Translations under genes and position numbers: made by a program
In this document: piece after piece, positions 43,591 to 52,439 of the stretch
How positions within the stretch are numbered: position 1 is the first letter of the stretch
How the letters are laid out: each line of letters opens with the position of its first letter
From: Candidatus Blastococcus massiliensis AP3
Lineage (GTDB): Bacteria; Actinomycetota; Actinomycetes; Mycobacteriales; Geodermatophilaceae
Direction: 5' to 3'
Length of the DNA: 64,000 bases
NCBI RefSeq assembly: GCF_000582785.1
Contig: NZ_HG931173.1
Location: forward strand, 269,150-333,149
Notes under the pieces: model-generated
Told to the model about the DNA's origin: nothing
What the model saw: only the letters and a program-made list of their open reading frames with translations
Databases searched by the model: none

Positions 43591-44022
43591 TCAGCCCTCG
43601 ACGCGCTTCTTGAGCTCCTTGAGAGCCGTGTCGAGGATGACCTTCTCGGCCTTGCGCTTGATCATCCCGAGCATCGGGATCGAGAGGTCGATGGTGATCG
43701 AGTAGGTGACCTCGGTCCGGCCACCGTTCTCGACGAGCGTGTAGGACCCGTCGTTGCGCTTCTGCATCTGGCCCTTGACGAGCCGCCACTGCACCTTGCG
43801 GTCGCCGTCCCAGGTGTAGTCGAGGACGTAGTCGTCCTTGACCGCGCCGGCGTCCAGCACGAAGTGCACCCGGCGGGCCCGCCCGTCCGGCCCCTCCTCC
43901 AGCACCTCGACCGTCTTGGCGGCGGCCACCCACTGGGGGTAGGCGGGGAAATCGGCGATGACCGCCATGACGTCGGCCGCGGGGGCCTCGACGACGATCG
44001 ACTGCGTGGACTGGTCGGCCAT
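43591..44022 (-). CDS. SRPBCC (polyketide cyclase-like) protein, Rv2185c-like
   Basis: A 143-residue START-like fold protein that probably binds a lipid or other hydrophobic ligand. IVVEAPAADVMAVIADFPAYPQWVAAAKTVEVLEE is a typical beginning, and the long C-terminal helix is IKRKAEKVILDTALKELKKRV. It matches M. tuberculosis Rv2185c (TB16.3) by sequence type and position beside the ArsA-like gene and fadD15. ATG 44022 has TAGCCT 7 bp upstream, a leaderless promoter. It heads the minus-strand operon ending in glucokinase. Confidence 0.9.
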   Translation of the reverse strand: MADQSTQSIVVEAPAADVMAVIADFPAYPQWVAAAKTVEVLEEGPDGRARRVHFVLDAGAVKDDYVLDYTWDGDRKVQWRLVKGQMQKRNDGSYTLVENGGRTEVTYSITIDLSIPMLGMIKRKAEKVILDTALKELKKRVEG

Positions 44023-44029
44023 GGGCAGC

Positions 44030-44035
44030 AGGCTA
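44030..44035 (-). promoter_or_regulatory. -10 element of a leaderless promoter for the SRPBCC operon
   Basis: TAGCCT on the minus strand lies 7 bp before ATG 44022. Confidence 0.5.
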
Positions 44036-44180
44036 ACGGTTCCCGACCGCCGCCGACCCCGGTCATCACCCGTTCCGTTACTCACCGGTACGTGTGGACC
44101 GGTAGGTTGACCAGGACGTCCCCGACCGGGAGCGGCAGGCGACGGAGCCGGCCGGCGGTACGAGGAGGAGAGGACCAGGC

Positions 44181-45974
44181 GTGCGCGAGTTCAGCGTTCC
44201 TGTGACCACCGAGGTGCGGCCCGATGCGGCTCTCACCGACATGCTCGCCCTGAACGTCGCCGAACACGGCGACGAGACGGGCCTGCGGCGGCGGGTGAAC
44301 GGCCAGTGGCGTGACGTCACCTGGAAGCAGTTCGGCGAGGAGGTCCGCGGGGTCGCCAAGGGGCTCATCGCCTCCGGTGTCGCCGCCGGTGACCGCGTCG
44401 CCCTCCAGGCGAAGACCCGTTACGAGTGGACGGTCTTCGACTTCGCGATCTGGACCGCCGGCGCCGTCGTCGTCCCGATCTACGAGACCTCCAGCGCCGA
44501 CCAGGTCGCGTGGATCCTGTCGGACTCCGGGGCCACCGCGATCGTCGTCGAGAGCCCGGAGCACGCGACGGCCGTCGAGTCCGTCCGCGGCCAGGCGCCC
44601 GACCTGACGTCCGTCCACGTCATCGACGACGACGCCGTCGGCACGCTGACGCAGGCCGGCAAGGACGTCCCGGACTCCGAGTTGGAGGCGCGCCGGGCCA
44701 CGCTCGACGCCGACAGCCTGGCCACGCTGATCTACACCAGCGGCACCACGGGCCGGCCGAAGGGCTGCGAGCTCACCCACGGCAACTTCCTGTTCGAGAT
44801 CGAGAACGGCATCACGCTGCTCGACCGCTTCATGAGCGTGCAGGGTTCGCTGCTGCTGTTCATCCCGCTGGCGCACGTCCTGGCGCGCGTCCTGCAGGTC
44901 GGCGCGGTCTACAACCGCACGGTCATCGGCCACACCCCCGACGTCTCGAACCTGCTCGACGACCTCGGCGAGTTCAAGCCGACGTTCGTGCTCGCCGTAC
45001 CCCGCGTGTTCGAGAAGGTCTACAACTCCGCCCGGGGCAAGGCGGAGGCCGACGGCAAGGCCAAGATCTTCGACAAGGCCGCCCAGGTGGCCATCGACTG
45101 GTCGCGCGCCCAGGACACCGGCGGCCCCGGTATGGGACTGCGCGCCCAGCGGGCCCTGTTCGACAAGCTGGTCTACGGCAAGCTCCGCGCCGCCCTCGGT
45201 GGTCGCTGCCTCGGTGCGATCTCCGGTGGCGCCCCGCTGGGCGAGCGGCTCGGACACTTCTTCCGCGGCATCGGCGTCACCGTCTTCGAGGGCTACGGCC
45301 TGACCGAGACCACCGCCGCCGCGTCGGTCAACCACGACGAGGCGCTCCGCATCGGCACTGTCGGTCAGCCGCTGCCCGGCGTGACGTTCCGGATCGCCGA
45401 CGACGGCGAGGTGCTCATCAAGGGCGGCATCGTCATGCGCGGCTACTGGAACAACGAGGACGCGACGAAGGAGGCCATCGACTCCGAGGGCTTCTTCCAC
45501 ACCGGCGACCTCGGCGAGCTCGACAGCGACGGCTTCCTCAAGATCACCGGCCGCAAGAAGGAGATCCTGGTGACGGCGGGCGGCAAGAACGTCGCTCCCG
45601 CCGTCCTCGAGGACCGGCTCCGCGCGCACCGGCTGGTCAGCCAGTGCATCGTCGTCGGCGACCAGCGCCCCTTCATCGCCGCGTTGATCACCCTCGACGA
45701 GGAGGCGCTGCCGCAGTGGCTGGAGTCCAAGGGCAAGCCCGCCGATCAGACGATCGAGCAGGTGCGCGAGGACGCCGACCTGAAGGCCGAGATCGACGCC
45801 GCGGTGAAGGACGCCAACAAGGCCGTGTCGCAGGCCGAGGCGATCAAGAAGTTCCAGATCCTCGGCACCGACTTCACCGAGGACAACGGGATGCTGACGC
45901 CGAGCCTCAAGCTCAAGCGCAACGTGGTCATGAAGGAGTTCGGCGACGAGGTCGAGGCGCTCTACGCGCGCTGA
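44181..45974 (+). CDS. fadD15: Long-chain fatty-acid-CoA ligase (FadD15-like)
   Basis: A 597-residue AMP-forming acyl-CoA synthetase. P-loop LIYTSGTTGRPKGCELTH, then IFVIPLAHVLARVLQV-like LFIPLAHVLARV, YGLTETTAAASVNH, HTGDLGELDSDGFLKITGRKKEILVTAGGKNVAP, and the catalytic Lys in DNGMLTPSLKLKR. It activates fatty acids to acyl-CoA. The gene is in the M. tuberculosis order with Rv2185c-like and pimB-like genes, where fadD15 is Rv2187. The GTG at 44181 has GGAGGAGAG about 8 bp upstream. Confidence 0.93.
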   Translation: MREFSVPVTTEVRPDAALTDMLALNVAEHGDETGLRRRVNGQWRDVTWKQFGEEVRGVAKGLIASGVAAGDRVALQAKTRYEWTVFDFAIWTAGAVVVPIYETSSADQVAWILSDSGATAIVVESPEHATAVESVRGQAPDLTSVHVIDDDAVGTLTQAGKDVPDSELEARRATLDADSLATLIYTSGTTGRPKGCELTHGNFLFEIENGITLLDRFMSVQGSLLLFIPLAHVLARVLQVGAVYNRTVIGHTPDVSNLLDDLGEFKPTFVLAVPRVFEKVYNSARGKAEADGKAKIFDKAAQVAIDWSRAQDTGGPGMGLRAQRALFDKLVYGKLRAALGGRCLGAISGGAPLGERLGHFFRGIGVTVFEGYGLTETTAAASVNHDEALRIGTVGQPLPGVTFRIADDGEVLIKGGIVMRGYWNNEDATKEAIDSEGFFHTGDLGELDSDGFLKITGRKKEILVTAGGKNVAPAVLEDRLRAHRLVSQCIVVGDQRPFIAALITLDEEALPQWLESKGKPADQTIEQVREDADLKAEIDAAVKDANKAVSQAEAIKKFQILGTDFTEDNGMLTPSLKLKRNVVMKEFGDEVEALYAR

Positions 45975-45986
45975 CCCCCGCTGTCC

Positions 45987-46020
45987 CGAGGCCCGTCCCG
46001 CACCCGCGGGGCGGGCCTCG
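45987..46020. terminator. Bidirectional terminator between fadD15 and pimB
   Basis: A near-perfect 15-bp stem (arms 45987-46001 and 46006-46020, one G-U pair) with the 4-nt loop ACCC lies between the convergent genes. Confidence 0.75.
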
Positions 46021-46026
46021 GTCCGT

Positions 46027-47148
46027 CTACGGCTCGAGCAGCTGCGCGAACGTTCCGGCGATCGTGTCCCACGACCAGCGCTGCTCGACCCAGCGCCGTC
46101 CGGCCGCGCCCATCGCCCGTGCCCGCGCCGGGTCGTCCAGCAGGCCCGCGAGCGTCGTCGCCACGGCGGCCGGCGACCGCGGGTCGACGACGTGTCCGGT
46201 GACGCCCTCCTGCACCGCCTCGGGCGCCCCGCCCGACGTGCCGGCCACGACCGGCCGTCCGGAGGCGGCGGCCTCGAGGAAGACCATGCCGAGGCCTTCG
46301 ACGTCCAGGCCGGCGCGCCGGGTGCGGCACGGCATCGCGAAGACGTCACCCGCCGCGTAGTGCGCCGGGAGCTCGGCGGCGTCCACGGCGCCGGTGAGCA
46401 CGACCGAACGCTCCAGACCCCGGCGGGCGACCGCCCGCCGCAGCGCCGCCTCGTCGGGACCGCCGCCCACCAGCAGCAGCCGGGCCGAGGGATGCCGGGC
46501 CAGCACCTGCGGCCACGCCGCGACGAGCACGTCCTGACCCTTCCGGGCCACCAGCCGCGAGACGCAGACGACCAGCGGCGCCTCCCCCAGGCCGTGTCGC
46601 CGGCGGATCGCGGCGCCGTCGGCGTCCGGCGTGAACCGGTCGACGTCGACCCCCGGCGAGAGCTGGGCGAGCCGGGTGCGTCCGGCCAGCGCCGGCGCGA
46701 GCCGGTTCCGGGTGTACTCGGTGATGTAGGTGAGCACGTCCAGGCCGCTCGCGATGCGCTGCATCACCTGCCGGCTGCCCGGCAGCGCCACCCAACCGGT
46801 CTCGTGGCCGTGGGTGATCCCGATCTGGTGTCCCACGCCCGCCTCTCTCAGAGCCGGGGCGAGCAGTCCCAACGGCGCCGCGGCGCCGAAGACCGCGGTG
46901 TCACAGCCGTACCGGCGTGCGAGCTCCACCGCCGCGCGCGCGGTGGCCCGGGTGGGGAGCAGCATCCCCGTGGGCCGGCGGACCACCGGATAGGGCAGAG
47001 CGGCGTCGTGCTCGGCGGAGCCGGGGTGGTCGGAGGCGAGCACCACCAGCGAGCCGGGTGGACGTCGGTCGAGGAGGGCGGCGACGAAGGTCTGGATGCC
47101 GCCCTGGCGTGGCGGGAAGTCGTTGGTGACGACGAGGGTGCGGCTCAC
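46027..47148 (-). CDS. pimB: Phosphatidylinositol mannosyltransferase-like glycosyltransferase (PimB-like)
   Basis: A 373-residue GT-B glycosyltransferase of family GT4. NDFPPRQGGIQTFVAAL is the N-terminal Gly-rich loop, GITHGHE follows, SPGVDVDRFTPDADG is typical, and VVCVSRLVARKGQDVLVAAWP and FCxPCR-like FAMPCRTRRAGLDVEGLGMVFLEAAASGRPVVAG hold the C-terminal donor site. M. tuberculosis PimB' (Rv2188c) is in the same order after fadD15 and makes a dimannosylated phosphatidylinositol. The GTG at 47148 overlaps the M48 gene stop by 4 bp. Substrate specificity is inferred from synteny. Confidence 0.88.
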   Translation of the reverse strand: MSRTLVVTNDFPPRQGGIQTFVAALLDRRPPGSLVVLASDHPGSAEHDAALPYPVVRRPTGMLLPTRATARAAVELARRYGCDTAVFGAAAPLGLLAPALREAGVGHQIGITHGHETGWVALPGSRQVMQRIASGLDVLTYITEYTRNRLAPALAGRTRLAQLSPGVDVDRFTPDADGAAIRRRHGLGEAPLVVCVSRLVARKGQDVLVAAWPQVLARHPSARLLLVGGGPDEAALRRAVARRGLERSVVLTGAVDAAELPAHYAAGDVFAMPCRTRRAGLDVEGLGMVFLEAAASGRPVVAGTSGGAPEAVQEGVTGHVVDPRSPAAVATTLAGLLDDPARARAMGAAGRRWVEQRWSWDTIAGTFAQLLEP

Positions 47149-48407
47149 GGCTGACGCTCCCCCCGTGACCAGCTCTGCGCCAGCGCGACCCGCTCGGCCG
47201 TGGTCGGGTGCGAGCCGAAGAGCCAGTGCCAGGCCGCCGGCGGATCGGGGTCGGACAGGTTGCTGCCCGCCAGGCTCCGCTGCATGGCGATGAACGCGTC
47301 CGGGTCGCCGGTCAGGTCGAGCGCGTGGACGTCGGCCCGCGTCTCGACCTGGCGCGACACCAGGTTCTGGACGGGAGTGGCCACCAGCGTGCCGACCGCG
47401 ACGAGGAACAGCACCAGGGGCACCACGCGGGCGTCGGCCGGCCCGTCGGCCCCGGCGCGGCGCAGCAGCCGCGGCGAGCCGAGCACCCAGCCGAGCAGGG
47501 CGACTCCCCCCGCTCCGCCCAGGGCCCCGAGGAGCGTGCCGGTGAGGACGTCGTCGGTGGCGACGTGGCCGAGCTCGTGCGCGACGATCGACGCGATCTG
47601 GTCGTCGGGCAGCCGCTCCAGCACGGTGTCGTAGACGACGATCCGACGGGTGGAGCCGAAGCCCGACACGTACGCGTTGAGCGCGGTGGTCCGGCGGGAG
47701 GCGTCGGAGACCAGCACGTCCTGGACCGGGGTGCCGTTCTCCTCGGCCAGCGCCAGCAGGTCGCTGCGCAGCGAGCTCGCGGGCATCGACTCGAAGCGGT
47801 TGAACGCCGGCTCCATCAGGACCGGCCACAGGAACGAGCCCACGACGACGAGGACCGCGGCGCCCGCCGCCGCGAGGGCCCACCAGACGCGCGAGGCGCG
47901 GCGGGCCAGCCAGACCAGCAGCAGCAGGGTGAGCGCGGTGAGGGCGGCGTCGATCGCCGTCGACACCACCACGTCGCGCAGCCACAGGCCCCAGCCGCGG
48001 GTGGACAGGCCGTAGCGGTGCCGCACGACCTCGCCGTAGGCCGACAGGGGCAGGGTCACCAGTCGCCCGACGACCGCGAGAGCGAAGACACCGAGCAGCA
48101 CCTGCCAGGCCCAGCGCCCCGTCCCCGGCGTGGGGAGGGCCTGCACGAGACGGGCGCCGAGACGGGTCAGGCCGAGCAGCGCCGAGACGGCCAGACCCAG
48201 CAGCAGGGAGGCCAGGGACGCGGGCCGGATCGCGGCGGCGAACGCCTCCGCGCGGTCGACCTGCCGCGCGGTGAGCCCGGCCGTCGGATCCACCGCGGCC
48301 CCACCCGGGTCGGGCAGCACCTGCCACGGAGTGCCGACGGCGACGACCACGGCGAAGCCGGCGAGGAGGACGACCGCGCTCACCAGCGCCGCGCGACGGC
48401 CGGTCAT
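47145..48407 (-). CDS. M48 family (Ste24/HtpX-like) membrane metalloprotease
   Basis: 420 residues. The zinc motif is VAHELGHVATDD (HExxH), and the third ligand Glu is in VETRADVHALDL. At least six hydrophobic segments surround it, as in CAAX-prenyl-protease-like M48 enzymes. Upstream residues (LVSDASRRTTALNAYVSGFGSTRRIVVYDTVL) match the family. It degrades membrane or secreted proteins. ATG 48407 has GAGGAGG 5 bp upstream. It is coupled to the downstream mannosyltransferase gene by a 4-bp overlap. Confidence 0.9.
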   Translation of the reverse strand: MTGRRAALVSAVVLLAGFAVVVAVGTPWQVLPDPGGAAVDPTAGLTARQVDRAEAFAAAIRPASLASLLLGLAVSALLGLTRLGARLVQALPTPGTGRWAWQVLLGVFALAVVGRLVTLPLSAYGEVVRHRYGLSTRGWGLWLRDVVVSTAIDAALTALTLLLLVWLARRASRVWWALAAAGAAVLVVVGSFLWPVLMEPAFNRFESMPASSLRSDLLALAEENGTPVQDVLVSDASRRTTALNAYVSGFGSTRRIVVYDTVLERLPDDQIASIVAHELGHVATDDVLTGTLLGALGGAGGVALLGWVLGSPRLLRRAGADGPADARVVPLVLFLVAVGTLVATPVQNLVSRQVETRADVHALDLTGDPDAFIAMQRSLAGSNLSDPDPPAAWHWLFGSHPTTAERVALAQSWSRGERQP

Positions 48408-48522
48408 CCGACCTCCTCGGTAACGGCGGACGGCCGGATCGTGCCGCGCTGGCCGTGGGCCGCGAGCACGACCCACTCCGGCGATCCTAGGCCGAGGGCG
48501 GGCGCCCGCTCCGCGGGAACGA

Positions 48523-48561
48523 CGCGGGCCGGCGCCTCCCGGAGGAGGTCACCGGCCCGCG
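48523..48561 (-). terminator. Terminator of the NlpC/P60 gene
   Basis: CGCGGGCCGG (48523-48532) pairs with CCGGCCCGCG (48552-48561), a perfect 10-bp stem with an inner CCTCC/GGAGG stem in the loop. It lies just downstream of the gene that ends at 48595. Confidence 0.75.
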
Positions 48562-48594
48562 ACGTGCTCTGCGGAGTCCTGCGAGGGACCCGTG

Positions 48595-49707
48595 TCAGCC
48601 GACGATGCGGCGGGCGCTGTTGTAGCTGCCCATCGAGTCGACGCTGGCCACCTTGACCGGCTGGCTGGAGGTCGAGGCGTGCACCATCTGGCCGTTGCCG
48701 ATGTACATGCCGACGTGGCTGACCGGGCTGTAGAAGAACACCAGGTCCCCGGGCTGGAGCTCGCCGCGGGAGACCGGGCGGCCCATCTGCGACTGGCTGC
48801 GGCTGGAGTGCGGCAGCGAGACGCCGGCGGCGCGGTAGGCGAACGAGGTCAGCCCCGAGCAGTCGAAGGCGTCCGGCCCGCTGGCGCCCCAGACGTAGCG
48901 GTCGCCCACCTGGGCCAGCGCGGTGTCGACCGCGACCTGGGCGGCACCGCTGGTCGCGGCCACACCGCTGGGCGCCGGCGCGGTCCGCTCGGCGCTGCGC
49001 GAGGCGCGGACCGGCTGGGAGTCGCCGTGCGCCCGCTCGACGACGGCCCGCTGTGCGGCGTCCAGGGCCTCGAACTGCCGCTGGTAGTCGGCGATCCGGG
49101 CTTCGAGGTTCTTCTGCTGGTCCTCGATGTCGCGGACGCTGCGCTCGGCCTGCTCGCGGGCCTCCCGCGCCTCGGTGCGGGTCTCCTCCGCCCGCTCGGT
49201 CGCGTCGGCGACCTCGCTGACGGCGGCGTTGGTCCGCCCCGCGATCGCGTCGAGCGTCCCCAGCTGGGAGACGAGCTGGTCGGCGGAGTCGCTGGTGAGC
49301 AGCACGTCGAGCTGGGTCAGCTGGTTGCCACCGCTGGTGTAGGCGGTACGGGCCAGCTGGCGGATGCGGCCGTCGAGAGCGGCGCGCTGCTGCTGTGCGT
49401 CGAGGGCGGCCAGCTCGGCCAGGTCGACCGCGGCGCGCTGGCGCTCGAGCTCGACCTTCGCCTCGTTGAGCTGCTCGCTGACGACCTCGAGCTCGTGACT
49501 GGCCCGGGCGACCTGCTGGGCCGCCTCGGCGGCGGTGGTCGCGTTGCCGGGCTCGGCGGTCGCGGTGCCCGGCAGGACCGTGAAGGTCATCGCGGTCGCG
49601 GCTCCGATGAGGAGACCGGAGCGCAGTCGGCCCACCCGGCGCACAGGGCCGGGAGCGGGGCGGAACGGATCGAGGGCAGGCGTGGGTAGGGCGTGAGGGG
49701 TCGCCAC
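48595..49707 (-). CDS. NlpC/P60 peptidoglycan hydrolase (Rv2190c-like)
   Basis: 370 residues. A long basic start and hydrophobic segment (GLLIGAATAMTFTVLPGTATA) form a signal peptide. A coiled-coil region of about 170 residues follows. The C-terminal NlpC/P60 domain has DCSGLTSFAYRAAG (Cys), SHVGMYIGNGQMVHAST (His) and the third polar residue. It cleaves D-Glu-mDAP bonds in stem peptides and is expected to be secreted. M. tuberculosis Rv2190c has the same layout and position. The GTG at 49707 is preceded by a c-di-AMP riboswitch. Confidence 0.92.
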   Translation of the reverse strand: MATPHALPTPALDPFRPAPGPVRRVGRLRSGLLIGAATAMTFTVLPGTATAEPGNATTAAEAAQQVARASHELEVVSEQLNEAKVELERQRAAVDLAELAALDAQQQRAALDGRIRQLARTAYTSGGNQLTQLDVLLTSDSADQLVSQLGTLDAIAGRTNAAVSEVADATERAEETRTEAREAREQAERSVRDIEDQQKNLEARIADYQRQFEALDAAQRAVVERAHGDSQPVRASRSAERTAPAPSGVAATSGAAQVAVDTALAQVGDRYVWGASGPDAFDCSGLTSFAYRAAGVSLPHSSRSQSQMGRPVSRGELQPGDLVFFYSPVSHVGMYIGNGQMVHASTSSQPVKVASVDSMGSYNSARRIVG

Positions 49708-49732
49708 GTGGGCGGCTCTCCGTTTCTTCCTC

Positions 49733-49890
49733 TGTCACCGCCTACCGAGTTAGCTGACGGGTTCGGGCTGGGAAGACTTGGCCCTATCCCCTGCACACCG
49801 GCGAGCCGGCCCTGCAGGGGAACTCACCCCAGAACTGCGGTGGGTCCCCGGTTCACCTCGGACGCCCGGTGGACGTCGTACGGCGATTCG
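49733..49890 (-). promoter_or_regulatory. Cyclic di-AMP (ydaO/yuaA) riboswitch upstream of the NlpC/P60 gene
   Basis: On the minus strand the ydaO-class blocks run in order: CCGGGGACCCACCGCAG, then TGGGGTGAGTTCCCC, a variable hairpin, GCAGGGGATAGGGCC, then CCCGAACCCGTCAGCTAAC and TCGGTAGGCGG at 49736-49766. This is the c-di-AMP sensing class that normally turns off wall hydrolase and ion-transport genes when c-di-AMP is high. The gene downstream encodes a wall hydrolase, as is usual in actinobacteria. The outer limits are approximate. Confidence 0.9.
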
Positions 49891-49949
49891 GCGGTGCCCG
49901 GCCGAGGCCACCCCTCTGCGGATGACGACCACCCGGTCGGACGGCGACG

Positions 49950-49978
49950 ACCCTACGTTCGTGATGTTGGCGTGACAA
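49950..49978 (-). promoter_or_regulatory. Promoter of the c-di-AMP riboswitch-NlpC transcript
   Basis: On the minus strand TTGTCA (49978-49973), a 17-bp spacer, and TAGGGT (49955-49950). Transcription would begin near 49943 and give a leader of about 235 nt that contains the riboswitch. Confidence 0.65.
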
Positions 49979-49991
49979 ACGCAAACAGATG

Positions 49992-50004
49992 GTCACACTG
50001 TGAC
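49992..50004. promoter_or_regulatory. Palindromic GTCACA site upstream of the NlpC promoter
   Basis: GTCACACTGTGAC is a perfect inverted repeat of GTCACA around one base, about 14 bp upstream of the -35. GTCACA half-sites are known for the response regulator MtrA, which controls wall hydrolase genes; here they are inverted rather than direct. A CRP-type protein is the other candidate. Confidence 0.45.
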
Positions 50005-50093
50005 GAGGATCGCTATCCGACCCGCGCGCCTGCCGAACATCGGCGCTGTGTAGGGATATAAGCACCCTCCGCAGCCGGAACGTCAGATACGTC
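50005..50093. other. Remaining upstream region without a gene
   Basis: Together with the riboswitch and promoter this completes the 386-bp gap between the NlpC gene and the next gene. I see only an AT-rich patch (TAGGGATATAAGC at 50051-50063) and no coding sequence. Confidence 0.4.
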
Positions 50094-50423
50094 TCACCCG
50101 GTCCGACGGCCCGACGAGCTCCCCGCATCGTCGTCCGGGGCTGGAGCGCCGCGGTGCCGCAGGGGTGGGACGAGGCCACCCTCGGCCAGGGCGCGCACCG
50201 CGCGGCGCTCGACGTCGTCGAACTCGACGACCACGCCGGGCGGTGGCACGACGACGTCCTCGGCCGTCACCGGCTGCGGTGCGGGCGTGCGCGGACGACC
50301 GGGCAGCTGGACGACCACCGGGTCGACGGACTGCCATCCGGGCGGGGCGCCCAGCAGCACGGTGACGACGCAGTCGGTGCAGCCGGTTCCCCGGACGGTG
50401 CAGGTGTCGCAGTCGATGAGCAT
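50094..50423 (-). CDS. Small conserved protein with an N-terminal double-Cys motif
   Basis: 109 residues. The N-terminus holds two CxxC pairs, CDTC and CTDC, spaced by seven residues (CDTCTVRGTGCTDC), a likely zinc or iron site. A Pro/Val-rich middle and a short helix (DDVERRAVRALAEGGLVPPL) follow. This compact pattern is widespread in actinobacteria, but I know no function. ATG 50423 has GGAGGAG 5 bp upstream. It lies 62 bp after the neighbouring NlpC/VanY gene on the same strand, so they may be co-transcribed. Confidence 0.8.
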   Translation of the reverse strand: MLIDCDTCTVRGTGCTDCVVTVLLGAPPGWQSVDPVVVQLPGRPRTPAPQPVTAEDVVVPPPGVVVEFDDVERRAVRALAEGGLVPPLRHRGAPAPDDDAGSSSGRRTG

Positions 50424-50485
50424 GTCTCTCCTCCGTGAGTCATCCGCACGGTAGGAGCGGCCACCGACAATTCCGTCCGGGGAGA

Positions 50486-52257
50486 TCAGCTCCCGGCGTA
50501 CTCCCAGTGCCAGGGCTCCTCGCGCCCGTTGCCGGGGTCGGCCCACGTCGGGTGCAGGAAGCCGAAGCGGCCGGCGTTGGCGACCATCCAGGCGTACTGC
50601 GGCGTCCCGAAGTTCTGGATGCCGCCGCACAGGTCCACGGCCAGCCCCCAGCCGTGGTTGCTGGTCCCCGGGACTGCGGCCAGGGCCGGCTTCTCGCCGT
50701 ACAGCTTCACCTGGGCGGCGTAGGTCCGGTAGGAGTCGGTGATGCAGATCGGGCCGCCGAACGCCGCGGCGTACGCCGCCGACATCGCCCGGTAGGCCGC
50801 GGCGGCGTCGCACCGCAGCGAGTGGCCGCCCACGCCGAGGGGGCACATGGCGCTGGGCGGGATGAGCCCGTTGGGGTAGCCGCCCCACTGCCGCGCCCCG
50901 TCGTAGCTGGGCGGGTAGACGGTGTTGCCGCACTCCATGCGGAGCACGCCCTCACCCGGGCCGGGCACGTCGACCGGCGCGCGCCCGTCCAGGCTCGGCC
51001 GGCCCACGCCGATCACCTGGTCGGAAGGCAGCGTGCGCACCACGACCGCGCCGGCCCGGGCGTCGGCCGCGAGCATGGTGCGCGGGTCGAGCGCGATGCC
51101 CACGTGTCCCAGGCCCGCCTCCGGCGTCCCCAGGAACACCAGGTCGCCGGGGAGCACGTCGGCGGGCGCGACAGGGGTGGTGACGGCGAACAGCCCCGCC
51201 TGGTCCCCCGGGAGCGCCACCCCCGCCCGCCCGTAGACCGACTGCACCAGCGAGCCGCAGTCCCACGACTCCGGACCGGCCGTGCCCGGCGCGTACGGCA
51301 GTCCGAGGGCCTCCATCGCCGCCGTGACCGCGCCCAGCGTCTCGGCGGGCAGCACCAGCAGCGAGGCGGGTTGCCCGGGCAGCTGCGCGGCGCCGCGCTG
51401 GGCGCCACCCCCGCCGCGCCCACGGGGACCAGACCCGGCGGCAGCCCGGCGGGCGGGTCCCGGAGCGCGGCGGCCGGGACGGCGGCGAGGCCGGCCGCGG
51501 TCAGCTGGTCGAGGTAGGAGCGCCAGCTCGCCGCGGTCCGGTCGTTGACCTCGACCTGCTCCTTCTGGAGCGCGGCCAGCTGGCGGTCGACGGCGCCGAG
51601 CGCCTTGTCGAGCTCGTCGGTCACGGCGGACGCCGCCGCCTCCAGCTCCGCCACCCGGGAGCCGACCTCGGCGGCGCGGGCCCTGGCCTGCTCCAGCGCT
51701 GCCCCGGCCTGCCGCTGCTGCTCCAGGGCGGCCTGCCGGTGCTTCTCGGCCGCACCGATCACCTCGGCCGCGTGGCGGTCGACGACCTCGAGGAACCCCA
51801 GAGCGGCGAGCACGTCACCGGGATCCCCTCCGGTGAGCAGCAGGGTCAGCGGGGTCAGCGCGCCGCCGTCCCGGTAGACGGCCGACGCGTACGCGGCGAC
51901 CACCTTCTGGTGGCCGGCCAGCTCGCCCTCGGCGTCGCCGAGCACGGCCTCGGCGTCGGCCACGGCCTGCTCCGCCTCGGCGAGCGCCTCGCGCGCGGCG
52001 ACCACCTCGCCCTGCTGCTCCTGCAGGCCGCGCTGCACCTCGGAGGCGCGTTGCTGGAGGTCGTCCAGGGCTCGGCTGTCCAGGACGCCGGAGGTACCAC
52101 CGGGCTGGTCGCTCGGGGCGGCGGAGGCGGGCGTGGCCGTACCTGCCAGCGCGAGGACGGCGAGCGGCACGAGCAGCCGCGCGGCGCGGGACGGCCGGGC
52201 GTGCGTCGTGCGCGCCGCCCCCGTCCGGGGGGTGCGCCACGGGGAGCGCGGGAACAT
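50486..52257 (-). CDS. Secreted NlpC/P60-VanY peptidoglycan hydrolase with an apparent frameshift
   Basis: The N-terminal frame starts at ATG 52257 (AGGTGG upstream) with a signal peptide (LLVPLAVLALAGTATPASA) and a coiled coil of about 200 residues. The C-terminal frame (50486 to about 51410) carries an NlpC/P60-like domain (SWDCGSLVQSVYG, LGHVGIAL) and a VanY-type D,D-carboxypeptidase domain (SLRCDAAAAYRAM, TSNHGWGLAVDL, EPWHWEY). The frames meet at the five-C tract 51408-51412: one added base would join them as GVAPS-like linker to AAQLPGQPASLLVL. As written, each frame yields a truncated protein. GTG 51355 could start the second half, but without a signal peptide. Confidence 0.75.
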
Positions 52258-52426
52258 CGGACCACCTCTGCGGATCGGGGCTGCGTGGCCCACCGGGGGG
52301 AATGTTGTCCCGGTCACGCGAGAAGCGCCAGGTGAGCGGGCCGGTTCCCCCCGGGCGGGCGATCCGGCCGCCACCGCGGCCCCCCGTCCACCGGCGCGGC
52401 ACCCCGGGACTGTCAGAACCCCGACC

Positions 52427-52432
52427 TACCGT
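52427..52432 (+). promoter_or_regulatory. -10 element of a leaderless promoter for the exonuclease/UvrC-N gene
   Basis: TACCGT lies 7 bp before GTG 52440. Confidence 0.5.
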
Positions 52433-52439
52433 CCGCCCC

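Noticed and set aside
50486-51355. The NlpC/VanY half as an independent gene starting at GTG 51355
   Set aside because: It would lack a signal peptide although both domains act outside the cell. The frame continues upstream past the GTG with a plausible linker, and the neighbouring frame supplies the missing secretion signal.
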